From Rahnella inusitata_A (GTDB lineage Bacteria > Pseudomonadota > Gammaproteobacteria > Enterobacterales > Enterobacteriaceae), in assembly GCF_965118895.1 (NCBI RefSeq), contig NZ_CBCPJJ010000018.1, forward strand, positions 1 to 64,000: DNA of 64,000 nt, in the 5' to 3' direction. Position 1 is the first letter of the stretch. Every line of letters starts with the position of its first letter. Positions 35,484-44,551 of this stretch are shown here, in pieces. Position numbers and translations under genes: made by a program. The notes under the pieces are model-generated. The model was not told the DNA's origin, made no database searches, and was given only the letters and a program-made list of their open reading frames with translations.

Positions 35484-35795
35484 ATGGCTAAGGGGCAATC
35501 TTTGCAAGATCCGTTCCTGAACGCATTGCGTCGCGAACGTGTTCCGGTTTCTATTTACTTGGTGAATGGTATTAAGCTGCAAGGCCAAATTGAGTCTTTT
35601 GACCAGTTTGTCATTCTGTTAAAAAATACGGTTAGCCAGATGGTGTATAAACACGCTATCTCCACCGTAGTGCCGTCCCGCCCGGTATCTCATCATAGCA
35701 ATAATCCAGGTACGGGCAGCACCAACAACTATCATCAAGGCAGTACTCCGTCTGCGCAGCAACAGCCGCAGCAGGAAAACGATGACGCTGAATAA
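35484..35795 (+). CDS. hfq: RNA chaperone Hfq
   Basis: A 103-aa hexameric Sm-like RNA chaperone that pairs small RNAs with mRNAs. The N-terminus MAKGQSLQDPFLNALRRERV, the Sm1 region and the Sm2 motif VYKHAISTVVPSR are conserved. The flexible C-terminal tail (about 73-103) is rich in Asn, Gly, Ser and Gln. AAGGA precedes the ATG. It is followed by hflX in the same direction. Confidence 0.99.
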   Translation: MAKGQSLQDPFLNALRRERVPVSIYLVNGIKLQGQIESFDQFVILLKNTVSQMVYKHAISTVVPSRPVSHHSNNPGTGSTNNYHQGSTPSAQQQPQQENDDAE

Positions 35796-35893
35796 AGCGC
35801 AACGTTGGTCAACCACGAAGGGGTTCATAAGTATTTCCACTCTGCTTATGCACCCCCGGCTGTCGAATTTTATCCAGATGAGAGGTCGCAAGC

Positions 35894-37198
35894 TTGTTTG
35901 ACCGTTATGAAGGCGGCGAACAGGCCGTTCTGGTTCATATTTATTTCTCAAGAGACAAAGACACGGAAGACCTGAGCGAATTTGAATCGCTGGTTTCTTC
36001 TGCAGGTGTAGAGGCGCTGCAAGTCGTCACCGGGAGCCGTAAGGCACCGCACCCTAAATACTTTGTCGGCGAAGGGAAAGCCCAGGAAATTGCAGACGCA
36101 GTCAAAGCAACGGGCGCTTCTGTCATCCTATTTGATCACTCGCTTTCTCCTGCCCAGGAACGAAACCTGGAAGCATTATGCGAATGTCGCGTTGTCGATC
36201 GCACCGGATTAATACTAGATATCTTTGCCCAGCGGGCACGAACACACGAAGGTAAGCTACAAGTAGAATTGGCGCAATTACGCCACATCGCTACCCGACT
36301 GGTTCGCGGCTGGACACACCTTGAACGTCAGGGGGGCGGTATCGGTGCACGTGGGCCGGGTGAAACCCAGCTCGAAACTGACCGTCGTTTACTGCGCGAT
36401 AGAATTACCCTGATCCTCAGCCGTCTTGAAAAAGTGGCTAAGCAGCGTGAAACAGGTCGTCGTTCGCGCGTCCGTGCGGATATTCCAACGGTGTCTTTGG
36501 TCGGTTATACCAATGCCGGGAAATCCACACTTTTTAACCGTATCACTCAGGCCGATGTTTACGTGGCCAATCAGTTGTTTGCTACGCTGGATCCTACGCT
36601 GCGACGCATTATGGTTGCGGATGTCGGGGAGACGGTTTTGGCGGACACCGTAGGGTTTATTCGTCACCTGCCCCATGATTTAGTTGCCGCTTTTAAAGCA
36701 ACATTGCAGGAAACCCAACAGGCATCTCTGTTATTACATGTTATTGATGCAGCGGATATCCGGGTTGAAGAAAATATCGACGCGGTAAATACGGTGCTGG
36801 CAGAGATCGAAGCAGATGAAATACCTGCGCTGTTAGTGATGAACAAAATAGATATGCTGGATGATTTTGTTCCGCGTATCGATCGCAACGAGGAGAATTT
36901 ACCGATCAGGGTCTGGCTTTCAGCCGTGACCGGTGAAGGTATTCCGTTGCTCTTTCAGGCATTAACGGAGCGACTCTCTGGCGAAATCGCGCAGCATGAA
37001 TTGTGTTTGCCGCCGGAAGCAGGCCGCCTTCGTAGCCGTTTTTACCAGCTTCAGGCGATAGAAAAAGAATGGATTGAAGAGGATGGTAGTATTGGTCTGA
37101 TGGTGCGAATGCCCATTATTGACTGGCACCGCCTCTGCAAACAAGAGCAGGAACTGGCCAGCTATGTCCGCAACCAGAGTCTGTCTCATTTGTCCTGA
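35894..37198 (+). CDS. hflX: ribosome-rescue GTPase HflX
   Basis: A 434-aa GTPase that splits stalled ribosomes, notably after heat shock. An N-terminal HflX domain with the glycine-rich GGGIGARGPGETQLETDRR segment precedes the G domain (GYTNAGKSTLFNRI, DTVGFIRHLP, NKIDML). The start is TTG at 35894 with AGAGGT 7 bases upstream, giving the family N-terminus FDRYEGGEQAVLVHIYF; there is no ATG nearby that keeps it. Confidence 0.95.
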   Translation: MFDRYEGGEQAVLVHIYFSRDKDTEDLSEFESLVSSAGVEALQVVTGSRKAPHPKYFVGEGKAQEIADAVKATGASVILFDHSLSPAQERNLEALCECRVVDRTGLILDIFAQRARTHEGKLQVELAQLRHIATRLVRGWTHLERQGGGIGARGPGETQLETDRRLLRDRITLILSRLEKVAKQRETGRRSRVRADIPTVSLVGYTNAGKSTLFNRITQADVYVANQLFATLDPTLRRIMVADVGETVLADTVGFIRHLPHDLVAAFKATLQETQQASLLLHVIDAADIRVEENIDAVNTVLAEIEADEIPALLVMNKIDMLDDFVPRIDRNEENLPIRVWLSAVTGEGIPLLFQALTERLSGEIAQHELCLPPEAGRLRSRFYQLQAIEKEWIEEDGSIGLMVRMPIIDWHRLCKQEQELASYVRNQSLSHLS

Positions 37199-37231
37199 AG
37201 AACACCAATCATAGAATAATGGAGCTATAAC

Positions 37232-38524
37232 ATGGCGTGGAATCAGCCCGGTAATAACGGACAGGACCGCGACCCCTGGGGCAGCAGCAATAATAATAGC
37301 GGCAACTCTGGTGGAAATTCTGGTGGAAATAATGACAACAAAGGCGGCCGCAATCAGGGGCCACCTGACCTGGATGATATCTTCCGTAAACTCAGCAAAA
37401 AGCTGGGCGGTTTCGGTGGAAAAGGTTCAGGCAACAACAATAACAACAACGGTACGCCATCAGGTTCCGGTCACGGAATGAGTGGCAGCCGGATGGCTGG
37501 CATCGCGGTTGCCGCGGTGGTCGTTATCTGGGCTGCGACGGGCTTCTATACCATTAAAGAAGCCGAGCGTGGTGTGGTCACCCGTTTTGGTAAGTTCAGC
37601 CATCTGGTTGAGCCGGGCCTGAACTGGAAACCGACCTTCATCGATCAGGTACGCGCAGTGAACGTAGAATCTGTACGTGAACTGGCCGCATCGGGTGTGA
37701 TGTTGACCTCTGATGAGAACGTGGTGCGTGTTGAGATGAACGTACAGTACCGCGTGACCGATCCTGAGGCCTATTTGTTCAGCGTCGCCAACCCTGACGA
37801 CAGTCTGAGCCAGGCGACTGACAGCGCATTACGTGGCGTTATCGGCAAATACACGATGGATAAAATCCTGACTGAAGGCCGTACCACTGTGCGTAGCGAT
37901 ACCCAACGTGTACTGGAAGAAACGATTCGTCCATACAAAATGGGTATCACCATTCAGGACGTCAACTTCCAGACGGCACGTCCGCCTGAAGAAGTAAAAG
38001 CTTCCTTCGATAACGCGATCGCTGCCCGTGAACGGGAACAACAGTCGATTCGTGAAGCAGAAGCTTACGCTAACCAAATCCAGCCTCTGGCCAATGGTGA
38101 AGCGCAGCGCCTGCTTGAAGATGCTAAAGCTTACAAAGATCGTACCGTACTGGAAGCGCAGGGTGAAGTCGCCCGCTTCTCCAAACTGTTGCCTGAATAT
38201 AAAGCCGCGCCGGAAATTACCCGCGAGCGTCTGTATATCGAGACAATGGAAAAAGTCCTCAGTCACACCCGTAAAGTTCTGGTGAGTGACAAAGGGAACA
38301 ACCTGATGGTGTTACCTCTGGATCAAATGCTGCGTGGCAATAACGCTGCGGCCAGCGATACCAAAAGTGATGAAACAGGTTTGTTGCCTTCCGTTCCGGG
38401 TTTAACTGGCAATAATGGCAAAAGCAGTGCCGATAGCAGCAGTTCCCGTTCGTCTGGCAGTGTCATGGATCAGCGTCGTGTGAATGCACAACGTGACGAT
38501 ACACTTCGCGTAGGGAGAGAATAA
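37232..38524 (+). CDS. hflK: FtsH protease regulator HflK
   Basis: A 430-aa SPFH-domain inner-membrane protein that forms a cage with HflC around FtsH. The N-terminal cytoplasmic region (about 1-85) is Gly/Asn/Ser-rich with short tandem repeats, followed by one membrane helix (GIAVAAVVVIWAATGFYTI) and the SPFH domain facing the periplasm. It starts 33 bp after hflX and ends 2 bp before hflC. Confidence 0.97.
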   Translation: MAWNQPGNNGQDRDPWGSSNNNSGNSGGNSGGNNDNKGGRNQGPPDLDDIFRKLSKKLGGFGGKGSGNNNNNNGTPSGSGHGMSGSRMAGIAVAAVVVIWAATGFYTIKEAERGVVTRFGKFSHLVEPGLNWKPTFIDQVRAVNVESVRELAASGVMLTSDENVVRVEMNVQYRVTDPEAYLFSVANPDDSLSQATDSALRGVIGKYTMDKILTEGRTTVRSDTQRVLEETIRPYKMGITIQDVNFQTARPPEEVKASFDNAIAAREREQQSIREAEAYANQIQPLANGEAQRLLEDAKAYKDRTVLEAQGEVARFSKLLPEYKAAPEITRERLYIETMEKVLSHTRKVLVSDKGNNLMVLPLDQMLRGNNAAASDTKSDETGLLPSVPGLTGNNGKSSADSSSSRSSGSVMDQRRVNAQRDDTLRVGRE

Positions 38525-38526
38525 CA

Positions 38527-39525
38527 ATGCGTAAGTCGATTTTACTTATCGTCGTTGTGGTGCTGGTGGCGCTTTATGCCTCACTGTTTGTCGTTCAGGA
38601 AGGTCAGCGCGGTATCGTGCTACGTTTCGGCAAAGTTCTGCGCGATAACGATAACAAACCTCTGGTGTACGCGCCGGGTCTGCATTTTAAAGTTCCTTTC
38701 GTGGAATCCATTAAAATGCTCGACGCACGTATTCAGACCATGGACAACCAGGCCGATCGTTTCGTGACCAGCGAGAAGAAAGACTTAATCGTCGATTCTT
38801 ACCTGAAATGGCGTATCAGTGATTTTAGCCGTTACTATCTGGCAACGGGCGGCGGTGATGTCTCTCAGGCAGAGATTCTGCTCAAACGTAAATTCAGTGA
38901 CCGTCTGCGTTCTGAAATTGGTCGTCTGGATGTGAAAGACATCGTAACCGATTCCCGTGGTCGTCTGACGATGGATGTGCGTGATGCGCTTAATACCGGT
39001 AGCGTAGGTGATGAGCCAGAAGCCACTACTGAAGCGGATGATGCGATTGCCTCTGCAGCCAAACGTGTTGAGCAGGAAACCAAAGGCAAACAGCCTGCGG
39101 TGAACCCGAATAGCATGGCAGCGCTCGGTATCGAAGTCGTCGATGTGCGTCTGAAACAAATCAACTTGCCGGAAGAAGTGTCCAGCGCCATTTACGATCG
39201 TATGCGCGCTGAGCGTAATGCGGTGGCATTGCGTCACATTTCTCAGGGTAAAGAAGAGGCGACCAAGATTCAGGCTGCAGCCGATTACGAAAGAACCCGT
39301 ACCGTAGCTGAAGCAGAGCGTACTGCACGTATCACCCGTGGTGAAGGCGATGCTGAAGCGGCGAAACTGTTTGCTGATGCATTCAGCCAGGATCCTGACT
39401 TCTATGCATTCATTCGTAGTCTGCGTGCTTACGAGGCGAGCTTCAAGAGCGGTAACGACGTCATGGTGTTAAGCCCTGACAGCGATTTCTTCCGCTTCAT
39501 GAAGTCACCTGAAAAAAATAAATAA
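38527..39525 (+). CDS. hflC: FtsH protease regulator HflC
   Basis: A 332-aa SPFH protein, partner of HflK. The N-terminal membrane anchor (ILLIVVVVLVALYASLFVV) precedes the SPFH domain and a helical region rich in Ala and Glu. The segment at about 160-185 (EATTEADDAIASAAKRVEQ) is a charged loop. It lies 2 bp after hflK and ends the hfl block with a terminator. Confidence 0.97.
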   Translation: MRKSILLIVVVVLVALYASLFVVQEGQRGIVLRFGKVLRDNDNKPLVYAPGLHFKVPFVESIKMLDARIQTMDNQADRFVTSEKKDLIVDSYLKWRISDFSRYYLATGGGDVSQAEILLKRKFSDRLRSEIGRLDVKDIVTDSRGRLTMDVRDALNTGSVGDEPEATTEADDAIASAAKRVEQETKGKQPAVNPNSMAALGIEVVDVRLKQINLPEEVSSAIYDRMRAERNAVALRHISQGKEEATKIQAAADYERTRTVAEAERTARITRGEGDAEAAKLFADAFSQDPDFYAFIRSLRAYEASFKSGNDVMVLSPDSDFFRFMKSPEKNK

Positions 39526-39542
39526 TTGCTTCTGCAATTTCC

Positions 39543-39573
39543 AAAAGGCCCTGAGGGGCCTTTTGTCTTTTCT
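39543..39573 (+). terminator. hflC terminator
   Basis: AAAAGGCC and GGCCTTTT form a stem followed by a T-rich tract (gtcttttc). Confidence 0.8.
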
Positions 39574-39620
39574 AAAACCCTTCTGTTTTTTCTCAAGGGA
39601 AGCACAGAGAAACACTGACC

Positions 39621-39821
39621 ATGAATTCGACAATTTTGCTGGCCTTGGCATTAGTTTTGGTTCTTGAGGGCCTGGGGCCGATGCTTTATCCAAAATCATG
39701 GAGAAAAATGATCATGGCTTTAGCAAATCTTCCGGACGCCGTTTTACGCCGTTTTGGCGGGGCACTTGTGGTTGCAGGCTTCGTAATTTACTACATGTTG
39801 CGTACGCGTCTCGGTGGTTGA
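39621..39821 (+). CDS. yjeT: DUF2065 inner-membrane protein YjeT
   Basis: A 66-aa protein with two hydrophobic segments (about 3-20 and 45-60) and the DUF2065 pattern LEGLGPMLYPKSWRKM. E. coli YjeT (65 aa) is at the same position between hflC and purA. Its function is unknown. Confidence 0.92.
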   Translation: MNSTILLALALVLVLEGLGPMLYPKSWRKMIMALANLPDAVLRRFGGALVVAGFVIYYMLRTRLGG

Positions 39822-39884
39822 GGTTTTGTTACATGCCAGGTGTCACGTCCGCCCGAGACCGGTAGCACGCAATTGAAATTTTTC

Positions 39885-39935
39885 CCGCAAACGTGTGCTA
39901 AAAGTACTGGAAAGCACAGAATGAGATGTTAGAAT
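39885..39935 (+). promoter_or_regulatory. purA promoter with PurR box
   Basis: The 16-mer at 39885-39900 (CCGCAAACGTGTGCTA) matches the PurR operator ACGCAAACGTTTGCGT at 12 of 16 positions. A -10-like TAGAAT lies at 39930-39935. E. coli purA is PurR-repressed. Confidence 0.6.
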
Positions 39936-39965
39936 CCTTTTTTAAGCAACCTGGTGATTCTTGAG

Positions 39966-41264
39966 ATGGGTAAGAACGTCGTCGTACTCGGCACTCAATG
40001 GGGTGATGAAGGGAAAGGCAAGGTCGTAGACCTGCTTACTGAACGGGCTAAATATGTTGTGCGCTATCAGGGCGGTCACAACGCCGGTCACACTCTGGTT
40101 ATCAACGGTGAAAAAACCGTTCTTCATTTAATTCCTTCTGGCATTCTGCGTGAAAATGTCACCAGCATCATCGGTAACGGTGTTGTTCTGGCGCCTGACG
40201 CCTTAATGAAAGAAATGGGCGAACTTGAAGCTCGTGGCATCCCTGTACGCGAACGTCTGTTACTCTCTGAAGCCTGCCCGCTGATCCTGCCTTACCATGT
40301 CGCCTTAGACATGGCGCGTGAAAAAGCGCGTGGCGATAAAGCTATCGGCACCACCGGTCGTGGCATCGGCCCGGCTTATGAAGATAAAGTTGCCCGTCGC
40401 GGTCTGCGCGTTGGCGATCTCTTCAACAAAGAAACTTTCGCTATCAAGCTGAAAGAAATCATCGATTATCATAACTTCCAGCTGGTCAACTACTACAAAG
40501 TAGAAGCCGTTGATTTCCAGAAAACGTTGGATGATGTCATGGCTATCGCCGACATTCTGACTGCAATGGTTGTTGATGTGTCTGAGCTGCTGGATGGCGC
40601 GCGTAAGCGTGGCGATCTGATCATGTTCGAAGGCGCGCAAGGCACGCTTCTGGACATCGATCACGGTACTTATCCGTATGTGACATCTTCCAACACCACC
40701 GCAGGTGGCGTCGCTACCGGTTCTGGTATTGGTCCACGTTACGTCGATTATGTACTGGGCATCGTAAAAGCCTATTCCACCCGTGTGGGTGCAGGTCCTT
40801 TCCCAACAGAACTGTTCGACGAAACTGGCGAGTTCCTGCGTAAGCAAGGTAACGAGTTCGGCGCGACTACCGGTCGTAGCCGTCGTTGCGGCTGGCTGGA
40901 CATCGTAGCTGTGCGTCGTTCTGTGCAGATCAACTCCCTGTCTGGTTTCTGTCTGACCAAACTGGACGTGCTGGACGGTCTGAAAGAAGTGAAGCTGTGT
41001 ATTGGTTATCGCATGCCTGATGGCCGCGAAATGACCACGACACCGCTGGCTGCAGAAGGCTGGGAAGGTATCGAGCCAATCTACGAAATCATGCCAGGCT
41101 GGACCGAAACCACCTTTGGTGTGAAACAGGTCGATAAACTGCCACAGGCAGCACTGAACTACATCAAGCGCATCGAAGAGTTGACCGAAGTACCGGTTGA
41201 TATCATCTCAACGGGCCCTGACCGTAGCGAAACCATGATTCTGCGTGACCCGTTTGACGCATAA
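39966..41264 (+). CDS. purA: adenylosuccinate synthetase
   Basis: A 432-aa enzyme (exactly the E. coli length) that joins IMP and aspartate with GTP in the first committed step to AMP. GTQWGDEGKGK, with the catalytic aspartate, and GGHNAGHTL, with the catalytic histidine, are intact, and the GTP-binding TRSD-type region lies near the C-terminus. The start at 39966 has GGTGA 8 bases upstream; an in-frame GTG at 39954 is the alternative. Confidence 0.98.
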   Translation: MGKNVVVLGTQWGDEGKGKVVDLLTERAKYVVRYQGGHNAGHTLVINGEKTVLHLIPSGILRENVTSIIGNGVVLAPDALMKEMGELEARGIPVRERLLLSEACPLILPYHVALDMAREKARGDKAIGTTGRGIGPAYEDKVARRGLRVGDLFNKETFAIKLKEIIDYHNFQLVNYYKVEAVDFQKTLDDVMAIADILTAMVVDVSELLDGARKRGDLIMFEGAQGTLLDIDHGTYPYVTSSNTTAGGVATGSGIGPRYVDYVLGIVKAYSTRVGAGPFPTELFDETGEFLRKQGNEFGATTGRSRRCGWLDIVAVRRSVQINSLSGFCLTKLDVLDGLKEVKLCIGYRMPDGREMTTTPLAAEGWEGIEPIYEIMPGWTETTFGVKQVDKLPQAALNYIKRIEELTEVPVDIISTGPDRSETMILRDPFDA

Positions 41265-41293
41265 CAGTCTGAGCTGATTGCGTAAAAACGTCA

Positions 41294-41326
41294 TAACCGG
41301 GCAAATATGCCCGGTTTATTTTTTTC
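41294..41326 (+). terminator. purA terminator
   Basis: AACCGGGCA and TGCCCGGTT form a 9-bp stem followed by a long T-run. Confidence 0.9.
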
Positions 41327-41491
41327 TGCCTGTCTGCGCTTGTTTACTTCCCATAAAGCATCCACTATTTAAATGATTAGCCGCAAACTTGCCGGCTGGT
41401 TTATCATCATTGTGTTTTCTTAAAAAAATCAATTTTTCCCTTTGTCTTCATTGATGTGGAAAGAACGGGTAAAAACTACCCAGAGGTCTGT

Positions 41492-41917
41492 GTGCAGTTA
41501 ACGAGTTTCACTGATTATGGTTTGAGAGCGTTGATTTATATGGCGTCTTTGCCTGACGATCAGATGACCAACATTTCGCAGGTCACCGAGGTTTACGGTG
41601 TGTCGCGTAACCACATGGTGAAAATCATAAATCAGTTAAGTCGTGCAGGTCTGGTGACCGCCGTTCGCGGAAAAAATGGTGGCATAAAGCTGGGTAAACC
41701 GGCACAGACAATCCGCATTGGCGACGTGGTTCGCGAACTCGAGCCGCTTTCACTGGTCAACTGTGACAGTGACTTTTGTCATATCACGCCCGCATGCCGG
41801 CTAAAACACGTCCTGCACACTGCTGTAGAACATTTTCTTGATGAGCTGAATCAGTACACTCTGGCCGATATGGTCAAAGATAACTCGCCGCTCTACAAAT
41901 TATTGCTTGTTGAATGA
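41492..41917 (+). CDS. nsrR: nitric-oxide-sensing repressor NsrR
   Basis: A 141-aa Rrf2-family [2Fe-2S] repressor, the E. coli length. The N-terminal winged helix-turn-helix (VYGVSRNHMVKIINQLSRAG) precedes the cluster cysteines 91, 96 and 102 (NCDSDFCHITPAC). The GTG at 41492 with GAGG 5 bases upstream gives the family start QLTSFTDYGLRALIYM. A matching operator is present in this window upstream of ytfE. Its end overlaps the open frame of rnr; the true rnr start lies 41 bp downstream. Confidence 0.96.
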   Translation: MQLTSFTDYGLRALIYMASLPDDQMTNISQVTEVYGVSRNHMVKIINQLSRAGLVTAVRGKNGGIKLGKPAQTIRIGDVVRELEPLSLVNCDSDFCHITPACRLKHVLHTAVEHFLDELNQYTLADMVKDNSPLYKLLLVE

Positions 41918-41958
41918 AAGACTTTCAACAAACTGCTGATGGCAACGGAGGAACCGCT

Positions 41959-44457
41959 ATGTCAAAAGATCCATTCCTGGAACGAGAAGCAGAAAAATAC
42001 GAATCACCTATTCCCAGTCGTGAATTTATTCTCGAACACCTCGCGAAACGTGAAACACCTGCCAGCCGTGAAGAAATCGGTAACGAACTGAACCTGTCCG
42101 GCGAAGAAGCGCTGGAAGCCCTGCGCCGTCGTCTGCGTGCGATGGAACGTGATGGTCAACTGGTTTTCACCCGCCGTCAGTGCTACGCGCTGCCGGAACG
42201 CCTGGATTTACTCAAAGGGACGGTGATTGGTCATCGCGACGGTTACGGCTTCCTGCGCCTTGAAGGCGTGAAGAAAGACGACGTTTATCTCTCTGCTGAA
42301 CAAATGAAAATGTGCATCCACGGCGACGTGGTATTAGCACAGCCGGTCGGCACCGATCGTAAAGGCCGCCGTGAAGCGCGCATCGTGCGTGTTCTGGTGC
42401 CGAAGATGAGCCAGATCGTAGGCCGGTACTTTACTGACGCCGGCGCCGGTTTTGTGGTACCCGATGACAGCCGCCTGAGCTTCGACATCCTGATCCCGGC
42501 CGATGCCATTAACGGCGCACGCATGGGTTATATGGTCGTGGTTGAGCTAACTCAGCGTCCGACCCGCCGTACCAAAGCGGTCGGTAAAATCGTCGAAGTG
42601 CTGGGCGATAAAATGGGTACCAGCATGGCGGTTGATATCGCACTGCGCACTCATGAAATTCCGCACGTCTGGCCACCGCAGGTGCTCAAGCAGGTTGAAG
42701 ACCTGAGCGAACAGGTGCCGGAAGAAGCCAAAAAAGGCCGCGTGGATTTACGCAGTCTCCCGCTGGTCACCATTGATGGTGAAGACGCGCGTGACTTCGA
42801 TGACGCCGTATACTGCGAGAAAAAACGCGGTGGCGGATGGCGCCTGTGGGTGGCTATCGCCGACGTCAGCTATTACGTGCGTCATGGCACCGCGCTGGAT
42901 GACGAAGCACGCAGTCGCGCCACGTCAGTGTACTTCCCGTCGCAGGTTGTTCCGATGCTGCCTGAAGTGCTGTCCAACGGCCTGTGCTCCCTGAATCCGC
43001 AAGTAGACCGCCTGTGTATGGTCTGCGAGATGACTATTTCAGCGCAGGGCAAGCTGACCAGTTCCAAATTCTACGAAGCGGTGATGAGTTCTCACGCCCG
43101 TCTGACCTACAACAAAGTCTGGCGCATCATTGATGGCGACGAAGAGTTGCGTGAGCAATATTCGCCGCTGGTTAAGCATCTGCAAGAATTGCACACCATG
43201 TACAAAATGCTCGATCACGCACGTGCAGAGCGTGGCGGTATCGCCTTTGAAACGGAAGAAGCGAAGTTCATCTTCAACGCTGAACGCCGTATCGAACGTG
43301 TCGAACCGACCGTTCGTAACGACGCACACAAACTGATTGAAGAGTGCATGATCCTCGCGAACATTGCAGCGGCCCGTTTTGTTGAAAAACATAACGAACC
43401 TGCGCTGTTCCGCGTGCATGACCGTCCAAGCGATGACCATATCTCCGCGCTGCGAAGCGTACTGGGCGAGTTAGGTCTGGTGATGGGCGGTGGCCTGAAA
43501 CCTGATCCGAAAGATTACGCTCAGATTATGGATGAACTGGCGGGGCGTCCTGACCGCGAAATGCTGCAAACCATGTTGCTGCGTTCGATGAAACAGGCGA
43601 TTTATGACCCGGAAAACCGCGGTCACTTCGGTCTGGCGCTGCCGTCCTACGGGCACTTTACGTCACCGATTCGTCGTTACCCGGATCTGGCACTGCACCG
43701 CGCGATCAAGTATCTGCTGGCGAAAGAGCACGGTACGCTGAAAGATCGCTGGACGCCGACCGGCGGCTGGCACAGTGATTATGAAGACATGTTGCAACTG
43801 GGCGAGCATTGTTCGATGGCAGAACGCCGTGCGGATGAAGCTACCCGTAACGTGGCTGACTGGCTGAAATGCGACTTTATGCAGGATCACGTCGGTGAAG
43901 TCTTTACCGGTACTATCGCCAGCGTAACCGGATTCGGTTTCTTTGTGCGCCTGAACGATCTGTTCATCGACGGTCTGGTCCACGTTTCCTCGCTGGACAA
44001 CGATTACTACCGTTATGACAACATCGGACAACGTCTGGTGGGTGAATCATCCGGTGCGGTTTACCGCCTGGGTGATACGGTGGAAATCAGCGTTGAAGCC
44101 GTTCACATGGACGAGCGTAAAATCGACTTCGCTCTGGTTTCCAGCACCCGTAAAGCACGCGGTGAAGGCAAAACAGCGCGCGATCGCGAGAAGAAAGGCG
44201 GTGAGCGCACTATGCGTTCCACCGCGCCTGCGAATGCAGGACGTCGCCGTACCGGCAAAAAAGGCGCTAACTTCGAACCGGACAGCGCATTCCGCAAAGA
44301 CGACGCAAAGCCTGCCAGGCCGAAGAAAGAAAAAGCGGTGAGCGCAGTGGGTAAAGACGGTAAGCCGAAGAAAGCCAAAAAGCCTTCCGATAAAACGGCG
44401 AAAATTGCTGCGGCGACCCGATCCAAACGCGCTAAGAAAAAGTCAGTAGAAAGCTAA
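41959..44457 (+). CDS. rnr: ribonuclease R
   Basis: An 832-aa processive 3'-5' exoribonuclease that degrades structured RNA and matures rRNA and tmRNA. An N-terminal helix-turn-helix-like region and cold-shock domains precede the RNB catalytic domain (DGEDARDFDDAV near residue 280). An S1 domain and a Lys/Arg-rich C-terminal tail (from about 740) follow. The ATG at 41959 has GGAGG 7 bases upstream. Confidence 0.97.
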   Translation: MSKDPFLEREAEKYESPIPSREFILEHLAKRETPASREEIGNELNLSGEEALEALRRRLRAMERDGQLVFTRRQCYALPERLDLLKGTVIGHRDGYGFLRLEGVKKDDVYLSAEQMKMCIHGDVVLAQPVGTDRKGRREARIVRVLVPKMSQIVGRYFTDAGAGFVVPDDSRLSFDILIPADAINGARMGYMVVVELTQRPTRRTKAVGKIVEVLGDKMGTSMAVDIALRTHEIPHVWPPQVLKQVEDLSEQVPEEAKKGRVDLRSLPLVTIDGEDARDFDDAVYCEKKRGGGWRLWVAIADVSYYVRHGTALDDEARSRATSVYFPSQVVPMLPEVLSNGLCSLNPQVDRLCMVCEMTISAQGKLTSSKFYEAVMSSHARLTYNKVWRIIDGDEELREQYSPLVKHLQELHTMYKMLDHARAERGGIAFETEEAKFIFNAERRIERVEPTVRNDAHKLIEECMILANIAAARFVEKHNEPALFRVHDRPSDDHISALRSVLGELGLVMGGGLKPDPKDYAQIMDELAGRPDREMLQTMLLRSMKQAIYDPENRGHFGLALPSYGHFTSPIRRYPDLALHRAIKYLLAKEHGTLKDRWTPTGGWHSDYEDMLQLGEHCSMAERRADEATRNVADWLKCDFMQDHVGEVFTGTIASVTGFGFFVRLNDLFIDGLVHVSSLDNDYYRYDNIGQRLVGESSGAVYRLGDTVEISVEAVHMDERKIDFALVSSTRKARGEGKTARDREKKGGERTMRSTAPANAGRRRTGKKGANFEPDSAFRKDDAKPARPKKEKAVSAVGKDGKPKKAKKPSDKTAKIAAATRSKRAKKKSVES

Positions 44458-44462
44458 GCCTG

Positions 44463-44532
44463 ACGGGCGATTCTTCTATGATAGAATCGCCCGCAATCCT
44501 TCGTTAAATTGCGGACAGCATGCTGTCCGCAA
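44463..44532 (+). promoter_or_regulatory. hairpin and 24-bp perfect palindrome before rlmB
   Basis: The rnr-rlmB gap contains a 9-bp stem (GGGCGATTC with GAATCGCCC, around 44465-44492) and then a perfect 24-bp palindrome at 44509-44532 with centre AGCATGCT, 20 bp before the rlmB ATG. Neither has a T-run, so they are not standard terminators. Confidence 0.5.
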
Positions 44533-44551
44533 GTCTATTTTAAAGAGCATC

